From Roseiarcus sp963835215 (GTDB lineage: Bacteria; Pseudomonadota; Alphaproteobacteria; Rhizobiales; Beijerinckiaceae), in contig CAWIES010000004.1 of assembly GCA_963835215.1 (NCBI GenBank), positions 186,001 to 250,000 of the forward strand: DNA of 64,000 nucleotides, written 5' to 3'. The notes under the pieces were generated by a model. The model was not told where the DNA came from and made no database searches. It saw only the letters and a program-made list of their open reading frames with translations. The position numbers were made by a program, and so were the translations under genes. Position 1 is the stretch's first letter; every line of letters starts with the position of its first letter. Shown in pieces: positions 7,752-18,868 of this stretch.

Positions 7752-8890
7752 TGGCGGTGGAGGGCGCCAGAGCGACGATTTTCGGCAGCGCGCCGCTCGA
7801 TCCGCTGCAGCTTCTCAACGCCTTGCCGCAGCCGATGTTGGCGATCGACGCCGCCGGCGCCATTCGCGAGGTCAACACCGCCGCCGAGCATTTTTTCGAC
7901 TTCGGCCGCACGATGCTGCTGCGTGCGCGCCTCGTCGATATCATGCCGTTCGGCTCGCCGGTCATTGGCCTGGTCGCCGACGCGATCGCCAGTCAGGCGA
8001 CGGTCAACGGCTACAAACTCGACGTCTCGACGCCGCGCACCGGGCTTGGCCGGGTGGTCGACGCCTTCGTGTCGCCTCTGCCGCGACCCGAGGACGGTGT
8101 GGTCCTTCTGCTGCAAGAACGGTCAATTGCTGAAAAAATGGACAGGCAGCTCACCCACCGCAGCGCCGCGCGGTCGGTCACGGCGCTCGGCGCGATGCTC
8201 GCCCACGAGATCAAGAACCCGCTTTCGGGCATCCGCGGCGCCGCGCAGCTGCTCGAGGCCTCCGCTTCCGATGAAGACCGCGCGCTGACCCGGCTGATCT
8301 GCGATGAGACCGACCGGATCGTCAAACTGGTCGATCGGATGGAATCCTTCTCCAACGAGCGGCCGCACCAGCGCGAGAGCCTCAACATCCATCGGGTGCT
8401 CGACCATGTGAAACGGCTCGCACAAGCGGGCTTTGGCCAGCACATCCGCTTTGTCGAGGTCTACGATCCTTCGCTCCCGCATGTTTTCGGCTCGCGCGAC
8501 GCGCTGATCCAGGTCTTCCTTAATCTCGTCAAGAACGCCGCCGAAGCGATTGGCGAAGAGAGCATAGACGGCGAGATCACGCTGACGACCGCCTACCGTC
8601 AGGGCGTGCGGCTGAAGGTCGGCGCCGGCGCCGAGCCGGTCAGCCTGCCGCTCGAAATCTGCGTGCGCGACAACGGACCGGGCGTTCCGCTCGATATTGC
8701 CAGCAGTTTGTTCGAGCCGTTCGTCAGTTCAAAGTCCTCGGGTTCTGGCCTGGGACTTGCACTTGTTGCCAAAGTGATCGGCGACCACGGCGGGATTATC
8801 GAGTTCGAGTCGCACCCGCGCCGCACCACGTTCCGCGTGCTGATGCCGTTGGAGGCTCAGCGCGCCGGCGGGGGCGGCGGCGGGGACTAG
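7751..8890 (+). CDS. ntrB: Nitrogen regulation sensor histidine kinase NtrB (GlnL)
   Basis: A soluble sensor kinase/phosphatase of 379 residues that, under control of PII proteins, phosphorylates NtrC when nitrogen is limiting. Order: PAS-like domain (about 20-130), dimerisation/phosphoacceptor domain with H152 in LAHEIKNPLSG, then the ATPase domain with the N box NLVKNAAEAI, DNGPGVP and SGSGLGLALV. The ATG at 7751 overlaps the dusB stop; a GTG one codon earlier is also possible. It is translationally coupled to dusB and lies 109 bp before ntrC. Confidence 0.96.
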   Translation: MAVEGARATIFGSAPLDPLQLLNALPQPMLAIDAAGAIREVNTAAEHFFDFGRTMLLRARLVDIMPFGSPVIGLVADAIASQATVNGYKLDVSTPRTGLGRVVDAFVSPLPRPEDGVVLLLQERSIAEKMDRQLTHRSAARSVTALGAMLAHEIKNPLSGIRGAAQLLEASASDEDRALTRLICDETDRIVKLVDRMESFSNERPHQRESLNIHRVLDHVKRLAQAGFGQHIRFVEVYDPSLPHVFGSRDALIQVFLNLVKNAAEAIGEESIDGEITLTTAYRQGVRLKVGAGAEPVSLPLEICVRDNGPGVPLDIASSLFEPFVSSKSSGSGLGLALVAKVIGDHGGIIEFESHPRRTTFRVLMPLEAQRAGGGGGGD

Positions 8891-8999
8891 GTCAAGGCGG
8901 CGCTGAACGCGCGTCGCCGGCTTTGCCGCCGCGGCGCGCCAGGAATGAAAGCTCGCGCGCGGTCGGGTCTTTGCCGGTCGGCCGCCGCCGGCAAGGAGC

Positions 9000-10487
<1,488 letters not shown>

Positions 10488-10582
10488 TTTTCGCCGCCAA
10501 TTTGTCGTAATCTTGCAACATCGTTGCAAATGCGCCACTCCACTGCGAGGGCGCGACGGCAAAAGGGCGGCGAAGTCCCAAG

Positions 10583-12886
10583 GTGACGACCCACGATTCG
10601 CAGCAACCGGGCGAGAGCGCAGGTCCGCCCGCAGTGGGCAGGATCGACGACGGCCGCATTTCCGGCATCTTCGGCCCGCTAGCGGTAGGAGGCGCGCTCG
10701 TCCTGGCGCTGGCGACATTCGTCACCTTCGCCGGTTTCACCCCGATCATTCCGACCCCTGGCGTCGTGCTGACCCTGCTCGGGGGCGACGGACTGATCAC
10801 CATCATCCTGCTGGTGCTGATCGCTCTCGAGCTGCGCCGCCTGCGCACCGCCCGCCGCGCCGCGCGCGCCGGCGCGCGGCTGCATAACCGGGTCGTCGCG
10901 CTGTTCTCGCTGGTGGCGGCCATTCCGGCTCTGGTCACCGCGGTGGTCGCCGCCGTTTCGGTGGAATGGGTCATCAACCCCGCCTTCATGAAAGACGTCG
11001 GCGCCTATCTGAGCGAGTCGGGCGAGCTGTCGCACATCTATCGCGAAACCCAATGTCAGGCCCTGCTGCGCGAAGCGGAGCTGACCGCCGGCGATCTGTC
11101 GCAGGCTTCGCGACTGCTCCGCTCCGACCCGACGCTCTTTGCCAACTTCCTCAACGCGCGCTCGCACGCGCTTGGCTTCAGCGCCGCCGCCATCGTCAAG
11201 CCCGACGGTTCGGTGATGATGCAGGCGGCCGGTTCCGACCCCAAGTTGATCGCCAAACCGGAGGCCGCAGATTTCGCCGCCGCCACGGCGCGTCAGCCGT
11301 TCTGCGGACTGTTGGGCGCCGGTCAGATTTTTGTCGCCATGCGGCCGATCGAGGGCATCGACGACGGCTTCTTCTACGCCGCGCGCGGGGTCGATCCGAT
11401 GTCGGACACGGTCGCGCGCGACGCGGCCGGCGTGTCGGCGGTGTTCAGCAATTTCGAGTCCCATCGGCACAACATCGAACTCGGCTTCGCCGCCGTCTTC
11501 ATCATGCTGTCGTTGACAATGCTGATCTCGGCGGTGTGGATGGGGCTCACCTTCGCCAACCAGCTCGTCGGTCCGATCCGCCGTCTCATTCGCGCCACCG
11601 ATGAAGTCGCCTCGGGCAATCTTTACGTCCAGGTGCCGACCCGCCGCTCCGAGGGCGATCTTGGCCATCTTGGCGAGACCTTCAACAAGATGACGATGGA
11701 GCTGCGCCAGCAGCGCAATCGGCTGACCGCCGCCAACGCGCTCAACGACGAGCGCCGCGCCTTTACCGAGGCGGTGTTGTCGGGCGTTCCCGCCTGCGTC
11801 ATCGGCGTCGACGCGCAAGGTCAGATCACCGTCAGCAACGCCGCGGCCGATCGGCTTCTGTGCGGCGAGGATGCGCATGGCCTGGTCGGGCGTCCGATCG
11901 GCGAGGTCTTCCCGCAGGTCGCGCAGATCCTGGCCCAAGCGCGGGCGACCAACCAGCGACTGCATCAGGCGCAAGCGACCTGGCAAAGCCACGGCCGCGA
12001 ACGGCTGCTCAACGTGCGCGTCACCGGCGATCCGCTGCGCGACGACCAGGGCAGCGTCGTCACGCTCGACGACATCAGCGAGCTTGTCAGCGCCCAGCGC
12101 AGCGCCGCCTGGGCCGACGTCGCGCGCCGCATCGCCCATGAAATCAAGAACCCGTTGACGCCGATCCAGCTCTCGGCAGAGCGGCTCAGGCGCCGCTACG
12201 GTCGCCTGATCGTCGAAGGCAAGGATATTTTCGACCAGTGCATCGACACGATCATCCGTCAGGTCGACGACATCAAACGCATGGTGGACGAGTTTTCTTC
12301 CTTCGCCCGCATGCCCAAGGCGCGCCCGACCCGCGACGATCTCTCCGACTGCGTTCGTCAGGCGCTGTTCCTCACCCGGGTCGGGCGCCAGGAGATCGCC
12401 ATCGAAGACGATCTGCCGCTCGAGCCGGTGATCGCCGATTTCGATCGGCGCCTGATTTCGCAGGCGCTCACCAACGTGCTCAAGAATGCGTGCGAAGGCA
12501 TCGACGCGCTGGGCACCAGCGAGGGCAGCGGCCGAATCGTGGTTGCGCTAAAGGTCGAGCACGAAATTGCGCGCCTCAGCGTTAGCGACAACGGCAAGGG
12601 CTTTCCCGGCGAGGATCGCCACAAGCTGGTCGAGCCCTATGTGACGACGCGCGCCGAAGGCACCGGCCTCGGCCTGCCGATCGTGATCAAGATTTTCGAG
12701 GATCACCACGGCGAGGTCGAGCTGCTCGACGGCTTGGCGCGCCCGGGCGGGGGCAGGGGCGCGCAGGTGCTGATGCTGCTGCCGCTGCGCTTCGTGGCCG
12801 AGGCGGCGCCCGCGACGGCTCCCACCGCCGCGCCTAGCGAACCGCGTGAAACCCCAGTTCTCTCGCAGACAGACAGGCCGTCCTGA
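10583..12886 (+). CDS. ntrY: Membrane sensor histidine kinase NtrY
   Basis: A 767-residue membrane kinase paired with NtrX. There are about four membrane helices (two near residues 30-80, one near 100-125, one near 300-325) enclosing a periplasmic sensor region. Then come a HAMP linker, a PAS domain (about 390-500), the phosphoacceptor H519 in ARRIAHEIKNPLTPIQ, and the ATPase domain (NVLKNACEGI, DNGKGFP, GTGLGLPIV). It starts with GTG at 10583. Its TGA overlaps the ntrX ATG by one base, so translation is coupled. The NtrYX system affects nitrogen, redox and envelope responses in alphaproteobacteria. Confidence 0.96.
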   Translation: MTTHDSQQPGESAGPPAVGRIDDGRISGIFGPLAVGGALVLALATFVTFAGFTPIIPTPGVVLTLLGGDGLITIILLVLIALELRRLRTARRAARAGARLHNRVVALFSLVAAIPALVTAVVAAVSVEWVINPAFMKDVGAYLSESGELSHIYRETQCQALLREAELTAGDLSQASRLLRSDPTLFANFLNARSHALGFSAAAIVKPDGSVMMQAAGSDPKLIAKPEAADFAAATARQPFCGLLGAGQIFVAMRPIEGIDDGFFYAARGVDPMSDTVARDAAGVSAVFSNFESHRHNIELGFAAVFIMLSLTMLISAVWMGLTFANQLVGPIRRLIRATDEVASGNLYVQVPTRRSEGDLGHLGETFNKMTMELRQQRNRLTAANALNDERRAFTEAVLSGVPACVIGVDAQGQITVSNAAADRLLCGEDAHGLVGRPIGEVFPQVAQILAQARATNQRLHQAQATWQSHGRERLLNVRVTGDPLRDDQGSVVTLDDISELVSAQRSAAWADVARRIAHEIKNPLTPIQLSAERLRRRYGRLIVEGKDIFDQCIDTIIRQVDDIKRMVDEFSSFARMPKARPTRDDLSDCVRQALFLTRVGRQEIAIEDDLPLEPVIADFDRRLISQALTNVLKNACEGIDALGTSEGSGRIVVALKVEHEIARLSVSDNGKGFPGEDRHKLVEPYVTTRAEGTGLGLPIVIKIFEDHHGEVELLDGLARPGGGRGAQVLMLLPLRFVAEAAPATAPTAAPSEPRETPVLSQTDRPS

Positions 12887-14253
12887 TGCCAGCCGATATT
12901 CTGGTCGTCGACGACGAAGACGACATCCGCGAACTCGTTTCGGGCATTCTCTCCGACGAAGGCCACGCGACGCGCCTCGCCCGCAATTCGGACGAGGCGC
13001 TGTCGGCGGTCGAAGCGCGCCGTCCCCAGCTCGTGCTGCTCGACATTTGGCTGCAAGGCTCGCGCCTCGACGGCTTGCAGCTCCTCGAAATCATCAAGCA
13101 TCAGCACAGCAATGTGCCGGTGGTGATGATCTCGGGCCACGGCAACATCGAGACGGCGGTGACGGCGATCAAGCTCGGCGCCTACGACTTCATCGAGAAG
13201 CCTTTCAAGGCCGACCGGCTGATCCTGGTCGCCGAGCGGGCGCTCGAGACCTCGCGGCTCAAGCGCGAGGTCAGCGACCTGCGCGCGCGCACCGGCGCGG
13301 TCAACCGTATGGTCGGCGCCTCGTCGGCGATCGCCAATCTCAAGCGCATCATCGAGCGGTTGGGGCCGGCGAATTCGCGGGTGCTGATTTCCGGCCCCGC
13401 CGGCACGGGCAAGGAGCTGGCGGCGCGCCTGATCCACGAACATTCGGTGCGCGCCGACGGCCCGTTCGTCATCCTCAACGCGCCGACGATCACGCCGGAG
13501 AACATGGAGAGCGAGCTGTTCGGGGTCGAGGCGACCCCCGATCGGCCGCGCCGCGTCGGCGCGCTCGAAGAAGCGCATGGCGGCACACTCTATTTCGACG
13601 AAATCGCCGACATGCCGCCCGAGACCCAGGCAAAAATCCTGCGGGTGCTGGTCGACCAGAATTTCCAGCGGGTCGGCGGTTCGGCGCGAGTCCATGTCGA
13701 CGTGCGCATCATCTCCTCGACCAGCCGCGATCTCGCGCAGGCGATCACCGACGGGCAGTTTCGTGAGGATCTCTTCCATCGCCTCTCGGTGGTGCCGATC
13801 CGCGTCCCTTCGCTCGCCGAGCGGCGTGAGGATATTCCCGAGCTGGTGCATCATTTCCTCGAGCAGGTCGCAACCACCATGGGCGTGCCGCCGCGCCGCA
13901 TCGCCGCCGACGCGATGGCGGTGCTCCAGTCGCACGACTGGCCCGGCAACATTCGCCAGCTGCGCAACAACGTCGAGCGCCTGATGATCCTCGCGGTCGG
14001 CGACCCGGAGGCGGAGATCACCGCCGCGATGCTGCCCTCCGAGATCGGCGCGCTGGTGCCGGCCATTCCGACCGGGGTCGGCGGCGAAAAGCTGATGAGC
14101 ATCCCGCTGCGCGAGGCGCGCGAAGTGTTCGAGCGCGAGTATCTGATCGCGCAGATCAACCGCTTCAGCGGCAACATCTCCCGCACCGCGGAATTCATCG
14201 GCATGGAGCGCTCGGCCTTGCATCGCAAGCTGAAGTCGCTCGGCGTCGCCTGA
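12886..14253 (+). CDS. ntrX: Response regulator NtrX
   Basis: A 455-residue NtrC-like regulator with a receiver domain (D53 in LVLLDIWL), an AAA+ domain (Walker A GPAGTGKE, Walker B LYFDEIADMP) and a Fis-type DNA-binding C-terminus (ISRTAEFIGMERSALHRKLK). The loop that carries GAFTGA in NtrC reads FGVEATPDRPRRVG here, so the sigma-54 contact is missing. This is usual for alphaproteobacterial NtrX, which is thought to work without sigma-54. It is translationally coupled to ntrY. Confidence 0.96.
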   Translation: MPADILVVDDEDDIRELVSGILSDEGHATRLARNSDEALSAVEARRPQLVLLDIWLQGSRLDGLQLLEIIKHQHSNVPVVMISGHGNIETAVTAIKLGAYDFIEKPFKADRLILVAERALETSRLKREVSDLRARTGAVNRMVGASSAIANLKRIIERLGPANSRVLISGPAGTGKELAARLIHEHSVRADGPFVILNAPTITPENMESELFGVEATPDRPRRVGALEEAHGGTLYFDEIADMPPETQAKILRVLVDQNFQRVGGSARVHVDVRIISSTSRDLAQAITDGQFREDLFHRLSVVPIRVPSLAERREDIPELVHHFLEQVATTMGVPPRRIAADAMAVLQSHDWPGNIRQLRNNVERLMILAVGDPEAEITAAMLPSEIGALVPAIPTGVGGEKLMSIPLREAREVFEREYLIAQINRFSGNISRTAEFIGMERSALHRKLKSLGVA

Positions 14254-14288
14254 AGCGGACGGAATGAGCCGATGAGCCGCGTCGCCCA

Positions 14289-15146
14289 ATGAGCCGCATC
14301 GCCTATGTCAACGGCCGCTACCTGCCGCTCGCCGAGGCTGGCGTGTCGATCCAGGACCGCGCCTTCCAGTTCGGCGACGGCGTCTATGAGGTCTGTCAGG
14401 TGAGCGACGGTCTGTTGATTGACGAAGCGCGCCACCTCGCCAGGCTCAAGGCGTCGCTCGCGGCGGTGCGCATCGCCGAGCCGGTCGGCGAGGCGGCGCT
14501 GCGCCGCATCCTGCGCGAGGTAGTCGCCCGTAACCGCGTGCGCGACGGACTGGTCTATTTGCAGGTCTCGCGCGGGGCAGCACGGCGCGATCACGGTTTT
14601 CCCCCCGTCGGCGTTGCGCCGGGACTGGTCGTCACCGCCAAATCGCTCGATCCTCGTCTTGGCGAGGACAACGCGGCCCGGGGCGTCGCGGTCATCACGC
14701 TGCCCGACGAGCGTTGGGCCCATCCGCACATCAAGACGCTGCAACTGCTGCCCAACGTGCTGGCCAAGCAGGCCGCGCGGGAGGCGGGCGCCTACGAGGC
14801 CTGGTTCCTCGATCGCGACGGCTTCATCACCGAAGGCTCATCGACCAACGCCTGGATCGTCGCCGCCGACGGCGCGCTGGTGACGCGCCAGGCCGACCGG
14901 GCGATCCTGCGCGGCGTCACCCGCACGACCCTGCTCGATATTGTCGCCAGCGAGGGCGTCGCCTTCGAGGAGCGGGCGTTCTCGCTCGCCGAGGCCTATG
15001 GGGCGCGCGAGGCCTTCTTCTCCAGCGCCACCACCATCGCCACCGCGGTCGTCGCCATCGACGGGCGGCCAATCGGCGGGGGTCGGCCCGGTCCCATCGC
15101 CCTGAAGCTCAGGGCCAGGTTCCCCGCCGCGGCGGCGCGCGGCTGA
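14289..15146 (+). CDS. dat: D-amino-acid aminotransferase
   Basis: A PLP-dependent class IV (BCAT-fold) aminotransferase of 285 residues that interconverts D-alanine and D-glutamate with their keto acids, supplying peptidoglycan precursors. The Schiff-base lysine is K149 in HPHIKTLQLLPNVLAK. The segments QDRAFQFGDGVYEV, DGFITEGSSTNAWIV and AVVAIDGRPIGGGRPGP fit the Dat subgroup rather than IlvE. It sits between ntrX and hfq, a conserved order in Rhizobiales, 35 bp after ntrX and probably in the same transcript. Confidence 0.92.
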   Translation: MSRIAYVNGRYLPLAEAGVSIQDRAFQFGDGVYEVCQVSDGLLIDEARHLARLKASLAAVRIAEPVGEAALRRILREVVARNRVRDGLVYLQVSRGAARRDHGFPPVGVAPGLVVTAKSLDPRLGEDNAARGVAVITLPDERWAHPHIKTLQLLPNVLAKQAAREAGAYEAWFLDRDGFITEGSSTNAWIVAADGALVTRQADRAILRGVTRTTLLDIVASEGVAFEERAFSLAEAYGAREAFFSSATTIATAVVAIDGRPIGGGRPGPIALKLRARFPAAAARG

Positions 15147-15190
15147 GGCGGATTTTCCCATGGCCAAACCGCGCGATAGCGCTAGAGCCT

Positions 15191-15231
15191 TATAATGATA
15201 TAGGCTATCAAGGCCACGCGTCAGGCGTGGC
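15191..15231 (+). promoter_or_regulatory. hfq: Possible hfq promoter (TATAAT) and 5' hairpin
   Basis: In the 163-base gap before hfq a perfect TATAAT lies at 15191-15196, followed by a 7-bp GC-rich hairpin GCCACGC-GTCAG-GCGTGGC at 15213-15231. I see no good -35 hexamer, so the promoter is tentative. The hairpin lacks a U-run and would sit in the hfq leader, where it might attenuate read-through from the ntr operon or shape the mRNA. Confidence 0.35.
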
Positions 15232-15309
15232 GCGAAAAGCCTACGGCAATTCGACGAATCAACGAAACGGCCGCGGCAAGCGGTCCAACTCCGATGTGGG
15301 GTCTCAACA

Positions 15310-15564
15310 ATGGCCACCGAGAAGGCGCAGAATCTTCAGGACACATTCCTCAATCACGTTCGCAAGAGCAAGACGTCGGTGACGATCTTCCTCGTCAACG
15401 GTGTGAAATTGCAGGGATTTGTGACCTGGTTCGACAATTTCTGCGTTCTGCTGCGCCGCGACGGCCACTCGCAACTCGTCTACAAGCACGCCATCTCGAC
15501 CATCATGCCGGCCACCCCGATCACCATGTTCGAGGCGGCCGAAGACGGGGCCGAGCAGCACTGA
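15310..15564 (+). CDS. hfq: RNA chaperone Hfq
   Basis: An 84-residue Sm-like protein that forms hexamers and pairs small RNAs with mRNAs. The sequence has the LQDTFLNHVRK N-terminal helix, the Sm1 motif VTIFLVNGVKLQGFVTWFDN with the FDNF core, and the Sm2 signature YKHAISTI. In alphaproteobacteria Hfq also promotes nifA translation, which fits its place after the ntr genes. It ends 7 bp before hflX. Confidence 0.98.
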   Translation: MATEKAQNLQDTFLNHVRKSKTSVTIFLVNGVKLQGFVTWFDNFCVLLRRDGHSQLVYKHAISTIMPATPITMFEAAEDGAEQH

Positions 15565-15571
15565 GGCGGCG

Positions 15572-16915
15572 TTGAATCATTCTGGAGCCGACGAAGGCGT
15601 CGGCACTCGCGAAGCGGCGGTCGCGTCTCACACGCGAACGCTGGTCGTGTGTCCCTATTCGACCGCGCGCGTGCCTAGCGAGCGCGGTCCAACGCGTAGC
15701 CCCGAGGCGCGGCGCGAGGAGGCGGTCGGGCTCGCGCTTGCGATCGAACTCAACGTCGTCGATTCGACGCTGGTCGTACTGAACGACATCCGCCCCGCCA
15801 CTTATCTCGGCAAGGGCAAAGTGGCCGAACTCGCTGAGCGCATCGCAGCGGATAAGATCGACCTAGTGGTGGTCGATAGCGCGCTCTCGCCAGTGCAGCA
15901 GCGCAATCTGGAAAAGCAGTTCAAGGCCAAGGTGATCGACCGCACCGGCCTGATCCTCGAAATCTTCGGCCGTCGCGCCCGCACCGCCGAAGGCGTGCTG
16001 CAGGTCGAGCTTGCCCATCTCGCCTACCAGAAGTCGCGCCTTGTGCGTTCGTGGACCCATCTCGAACGCCAGCGCGGCGGCTTCGGATTTCTGGGCGGTC
16101 CCGGCGAAACGCAGATCGAGACCGACCGGCGCCTCATCCAGGAGCGGATGATTCGCATCGAGCGCGATCTCGAACAGGTGAAGAAGACGCGCGCGCTCCA
16201 CCGCGCCAGCCGCGCCGACGTTCCCTATCCAATCGTCGCGCTGGTCGGCTACACCAACGCGGGCAAGTCGACGCTATTCAATCGGCTGACGCGCGCCGAA
16301 GTGTTGGCCGTCGACATGCTGTTTGCAACGCTCGATCCCACGATGCGGCTTGTTCGTTTGCCGCACGGTGGGTCGGCGATCCTGTCCGACACCGTCGGCT
16401 TCATTTCCGATTTGCCGACGATGCTGATCTCCGCCTTTCGCGCTACGCTCGAAGAGGTGCGCGCCGCCGACGCGATCATTCACGTGCGCGACATTTCGCA
16501 TGTCGATTCCGAAGCGCAGGCTCAGGACGTCGCGGGGATTCTTGCGGAGCTCCAAGTCGCCGACGCGGCCGACAAGACAATCGAGGTTTGGAACAAGGTC
16601 GACCGGCTCGACGAAGCCCAACGCGCGGGGCTCACTGTGGGGCAGGGCGACGCCGGTCCACTGGTCGTCTCGGCGCTGACCGGCGAAGGCGTCGATCGTC
16701 TGCTCGCCGCCATCGAAGCGCGGCTGGCGCGTGGGCGCAAGCTGGTCGAATTGACGCTCGCATCCGCCGACGGCCAGGGCTTGCATTGGCTCTATGAACA
16801 TACCGAAGTGATGGCCCGCCGCGACGACGAAGAGGGCGGCGTGCACGTCACGGTCCGCGTGGCCGCCGACGGGGTCGAACGGGTCAAGCGTCGCTTCGCC
16901 GACGCAGCGCACTGA
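15572..16915 (+). CDS. hflX: GTPase HflX
   Basis: A 447-residue ribosome-associated GTPase that splits stalled or heat-damaged ribosomes. The N-terminal HflX domain has RPATYLGKGKVAEL and ERQRGGFGFLGGPGETQIETDRR. The G domain follows with G1 GYTNAGKST, G3 DTVGFI and G4 NKVD. The TTG at 15572 is the first start after hfq; the exact start is not certain because conserved sequence only begins about 25 residues in. The hfq-hflX pairing is conserved widely in proteobacteria. Confidence 0.96.
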   Translation: MNHSGADEGVGTREAAVASHTRTLVVCPYSTARVPSERGPTRSPEARREEAVGLALAIELNVVDSTLVVLNDIRPATYLGKGKVAELAERIAADKIDLVVVDSALSPVQQRNLEKQFKAKVIDRTGLILEIFGRRARTAEGVLQVELAHLAYQKSRLVRSWTHLERQRGGFGFLGGPGETQIETDRRLIQERMIRIERDLEQVKKTRALHRASRADVPYPIVALVGYTNAGKSTLFNRLTRAEVLAVDMLFATLDPTMRLVRLPHGGSAILSDTVGFISDLPTMLISAFRATLEEVRAADAIIHVRDISHVDSEAQAQDVAGILAELQVADAADKTIEVWNKVDRLDEAQRAGLTVGQGDAGPLVVSALTGEGVDRLLAAIEARLARGRKLVELTLASADGQGLHWLYEHTEVMARRDDEEGGVHVTVRVAADGVERVKRRFADAAH

Positions 16916-17067
16916 AGCGCAGTTTCATCGAATCGCCCCATCGTGGTCGCGCCGCCGTCCCATTTGGCTGGCATTGCTGATGCCGTGGTCGTCGCCGCGC
17001 GTCTCACAATAGGTCCTGTCTCGAAACAGATCCTGCACGGCGCCGACGGGGTATCACGGAGCAAACG

Positions 17068-17361
17068 ATGAAGTTGGACTCTCCGCGCAGCGAACACGCG
17101 GCGCATCAGCTCGGCGCCTGGGTCGTGCCGGAAACGCATCCGGCCAATTTCGAACTGAGCGAGACCTTCGGCGAACACACGTTTTTTCTCGATGGCGAGG
17201 GCCTCAGCATCGTCGAGCCGAAAGACGGGCGCTTCGACAGCGAGGTTGAGCTGGCGCGTGTCGTTAGGCTGGCCGCTTGGGCCGACGAAGAACGCACCGA
17301 GCTCACGCCGCACCCGCCCCAAGAGACCGAGTTCCTGGTCGTGGTCGACGAAGCCGCCTGA
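17068..17361 (+). CDS. Hypothetical protein, 97 residues
   Basis: A small acidic soluble protein with no signal peptide or membrane segment; I do not recognise a family. The third codon positions are strongly GC-rich, as in real genes here, and an in-frame GGAG (CACGGAGCAAACG) precedes the ATG. It ends 13 bp from the convergent stop of the DUF1697 gene. An antisense ORF at 17106-17468 is less likely because it overlaps both neighbours. Confidence 0.55.
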   Translation: MKLDSPRSEHAAHQLGAWVVPETHPANFELSETFGEHTFFLDGEGLSIVEPKDGRFDSEVELARVVRLAAWADEERTELTPHPPQETEFLVVVDEAA

Positions 17362-17374
17362 GCCAAGACGACGA

Positions 17375-17962
17375 TCAGCGCCCGCGCGCCGCGACCATCT
17401 CCGCAAGGCGCAGGACCGTTCGCCAATTGCGCATGGTCGAAGTCGTCGCGAGCCGCGCGTCGAACCACGCGTTGGTGAGCTTGCTGCGCGCGGCGCCGTT
17501 GGGCAGATGCAGATAGATCTCGCCCCCTAGGATGACGAATGCGTCAGGCAGCGAGCGATTGGCGTCGAGCGCCGCGATCGCCTCGGCGCTCGGCGTGTGC
17601 GCGAGGCAGGCGAGATGGAGCTGCTCGGCCTCGGCGCGAGCGGCGATGAATGGGTTGGCGGCGATCAGCGCGCCCCAGCGTTTGCCCTCACGCACGATCG
17701 CCAGCGCGGCGATCCCGAAGTCGCGTTCGATGTCCGCCTGGGCGTTGGTGGCGATCGCCTCGCCGGCATCGCGCGGCGCCTTGTAGACGACGTTGCCGCT
17801 CTGGATCAGAGTCTCGACCTGCGTTGCGCCGGCGCGGCAATAGGCCGCGGCAAGCGCCGTCATCGGCAATCGATTTGCCGGACCGACGTTGACGCCGCGC
17901 AGCAGCGCGACGAATGTTGTGTCTAAGGCTCGCTCTTTTCGCGCCGTTTGGCCTCTACCCAC
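17375..17962 (-). CDS. DUF1697 domain protein
   Basis: A 195-residue protein matching the DUF1697 pattern: FVALLRGVNVG at the N-terminus, VETLIQSGNVVY, an internal alpha/beta region, and the C-terminal KLTNAWFDARLATTSTMRNWRTV. The family is common and soluble but has no assigned biochemical function. The only good start is the GTG at 17960-17962, which makes the gene overlap the 3' end of mazG by 40 bp. Confidence 0.85.
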   Translation of the reverse strand: MGRGQTARKERALDTTFVALLRGVNVGPANRLPMTALAAAYCRAGATQVETLIQSGNVVYKAPRDAGEAIATNAQADIERDFGIAALAIVREGKRWGALIAANPFIAARAEAEQLHLACLAHTPSAEAIAALDANRSLPDAFVILGGEIYLHLPNGAARSKLTNAWFDARLATTSTMRNWRTVLRLAEMVAARGR

Positions 17963-18757
17963 AGCGCCTCCATTTCTTCGAGCGTGGCGCCCGACGGGCC
18001 GCGTCCGGCCTCGCCGAGTCGCGCCTCGATGAAGGCGAAGCGCTGCTCGAACTTGGCGTTGGCGCCGCGCAGCGCCGCCTCGGGGTCGACGCGAAGATGG
18101 CGCGCGAGATTGACGAGAGCGAACATCAGATCGCCGACTTCATCGGCGACTCTTTCGGGTGCGCCCGCGTCGAGTTCGGCCTCGACCTCGTCGATCTCTT
18201 CGCGGAGCTTCGCGAGCACGGCGCGGGGATCGTTCCAGTCGAAGCCGACCTTGCCGGCCTTTTCCTGCAACTTGAGCGCGCGCGTCAACGCTGTCATGGC
18301 GCGCGGCACGCCCGCCAGCGCGCCGACATCTTCGCTTGGCGCGAGGCCGGCGGCGCGATGCGCTTCTGCGCGCTCGTGTTTCTCCTCCGCTTTGATGCGG
18401 CCCCACAGCGCCTTGACGTCGTCGCTGGAGAGATCGCGCGCGTCGCCGAACACATGCGGGTGGCGGCGCACCAATTTGCGGGTGATCGCCTTCGACCACG
18501 TCGCCGAAGTCGAACAGCCCTTCCTCTTCGCCCATGCGGGCGTGAAAGACGACCTGCAGTAGCAGGTCGCCGAGCTCTTCGCGCAAGTTGACCATGTCGC
18601 CGCGCTCGATGGCGTCGGCGACCTCGTAGGCTTCTTCGAGGGTAAAGGGGGCGATGGTGGCGAAGGTCTGCTCAAGGTCCCAGGGGCAGCCGGCGCCCGG
18701 CGTCCTGAGCGCCGCCATGATCTCGATCAGGCGACCGATGTCGCGCGAGGGCTGCAT
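17923..18757 (-). pseudogene. mazG: Nucleoside triphosphate pyrophosphohydrolase MazG, one frameshift as read
   Basis: MazG hydrolyses (d)NTPs to monophosphates and pyrophosphate. The N-terminal half starts MQPSRDIGRLIEIMAALR, includes CPWDLEQTF, the EExxE segment and EELGDLLLQVVFHA, and runs to FDFGDVVEG. The frame then shifts at about 18488-18493, and the C-terminal half continues in another frame from AITRKLVRRHPHVFGD through DEVGDLMFALVNLARH. Removing one G/C at that point restores a family-length protein. A sequencing error seems more likely than a real loss because both halves are well conserved. Confidence 0.85.
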
Positions 18758-18868
18758 GGAGGTTCGTTCCAATTTGGCGGTCGAAGGGGTCGCTCCGCCG
18801 CCTGTGCTAACGCCTTTCGGCCCGCGCGCCATGGGGGCGAGCGGGCCGTGCGACGGAGGAACGCGCCG

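Noticed and set aside
10679..12139. 486-codon minus-strand ORF opposite ntrY
   Set aside because: It is antisense to a clearly recognised kinase and has the Arg/Gly/Asp-rich composition of a shadow frame in GC-rich DNA.
12703..14289. 528-codon minus-strand ORF opposite ntrX
   Set aside because: It covers all of ntrX in antisense; ntrX has all expected domains and is coupled to ntrY.
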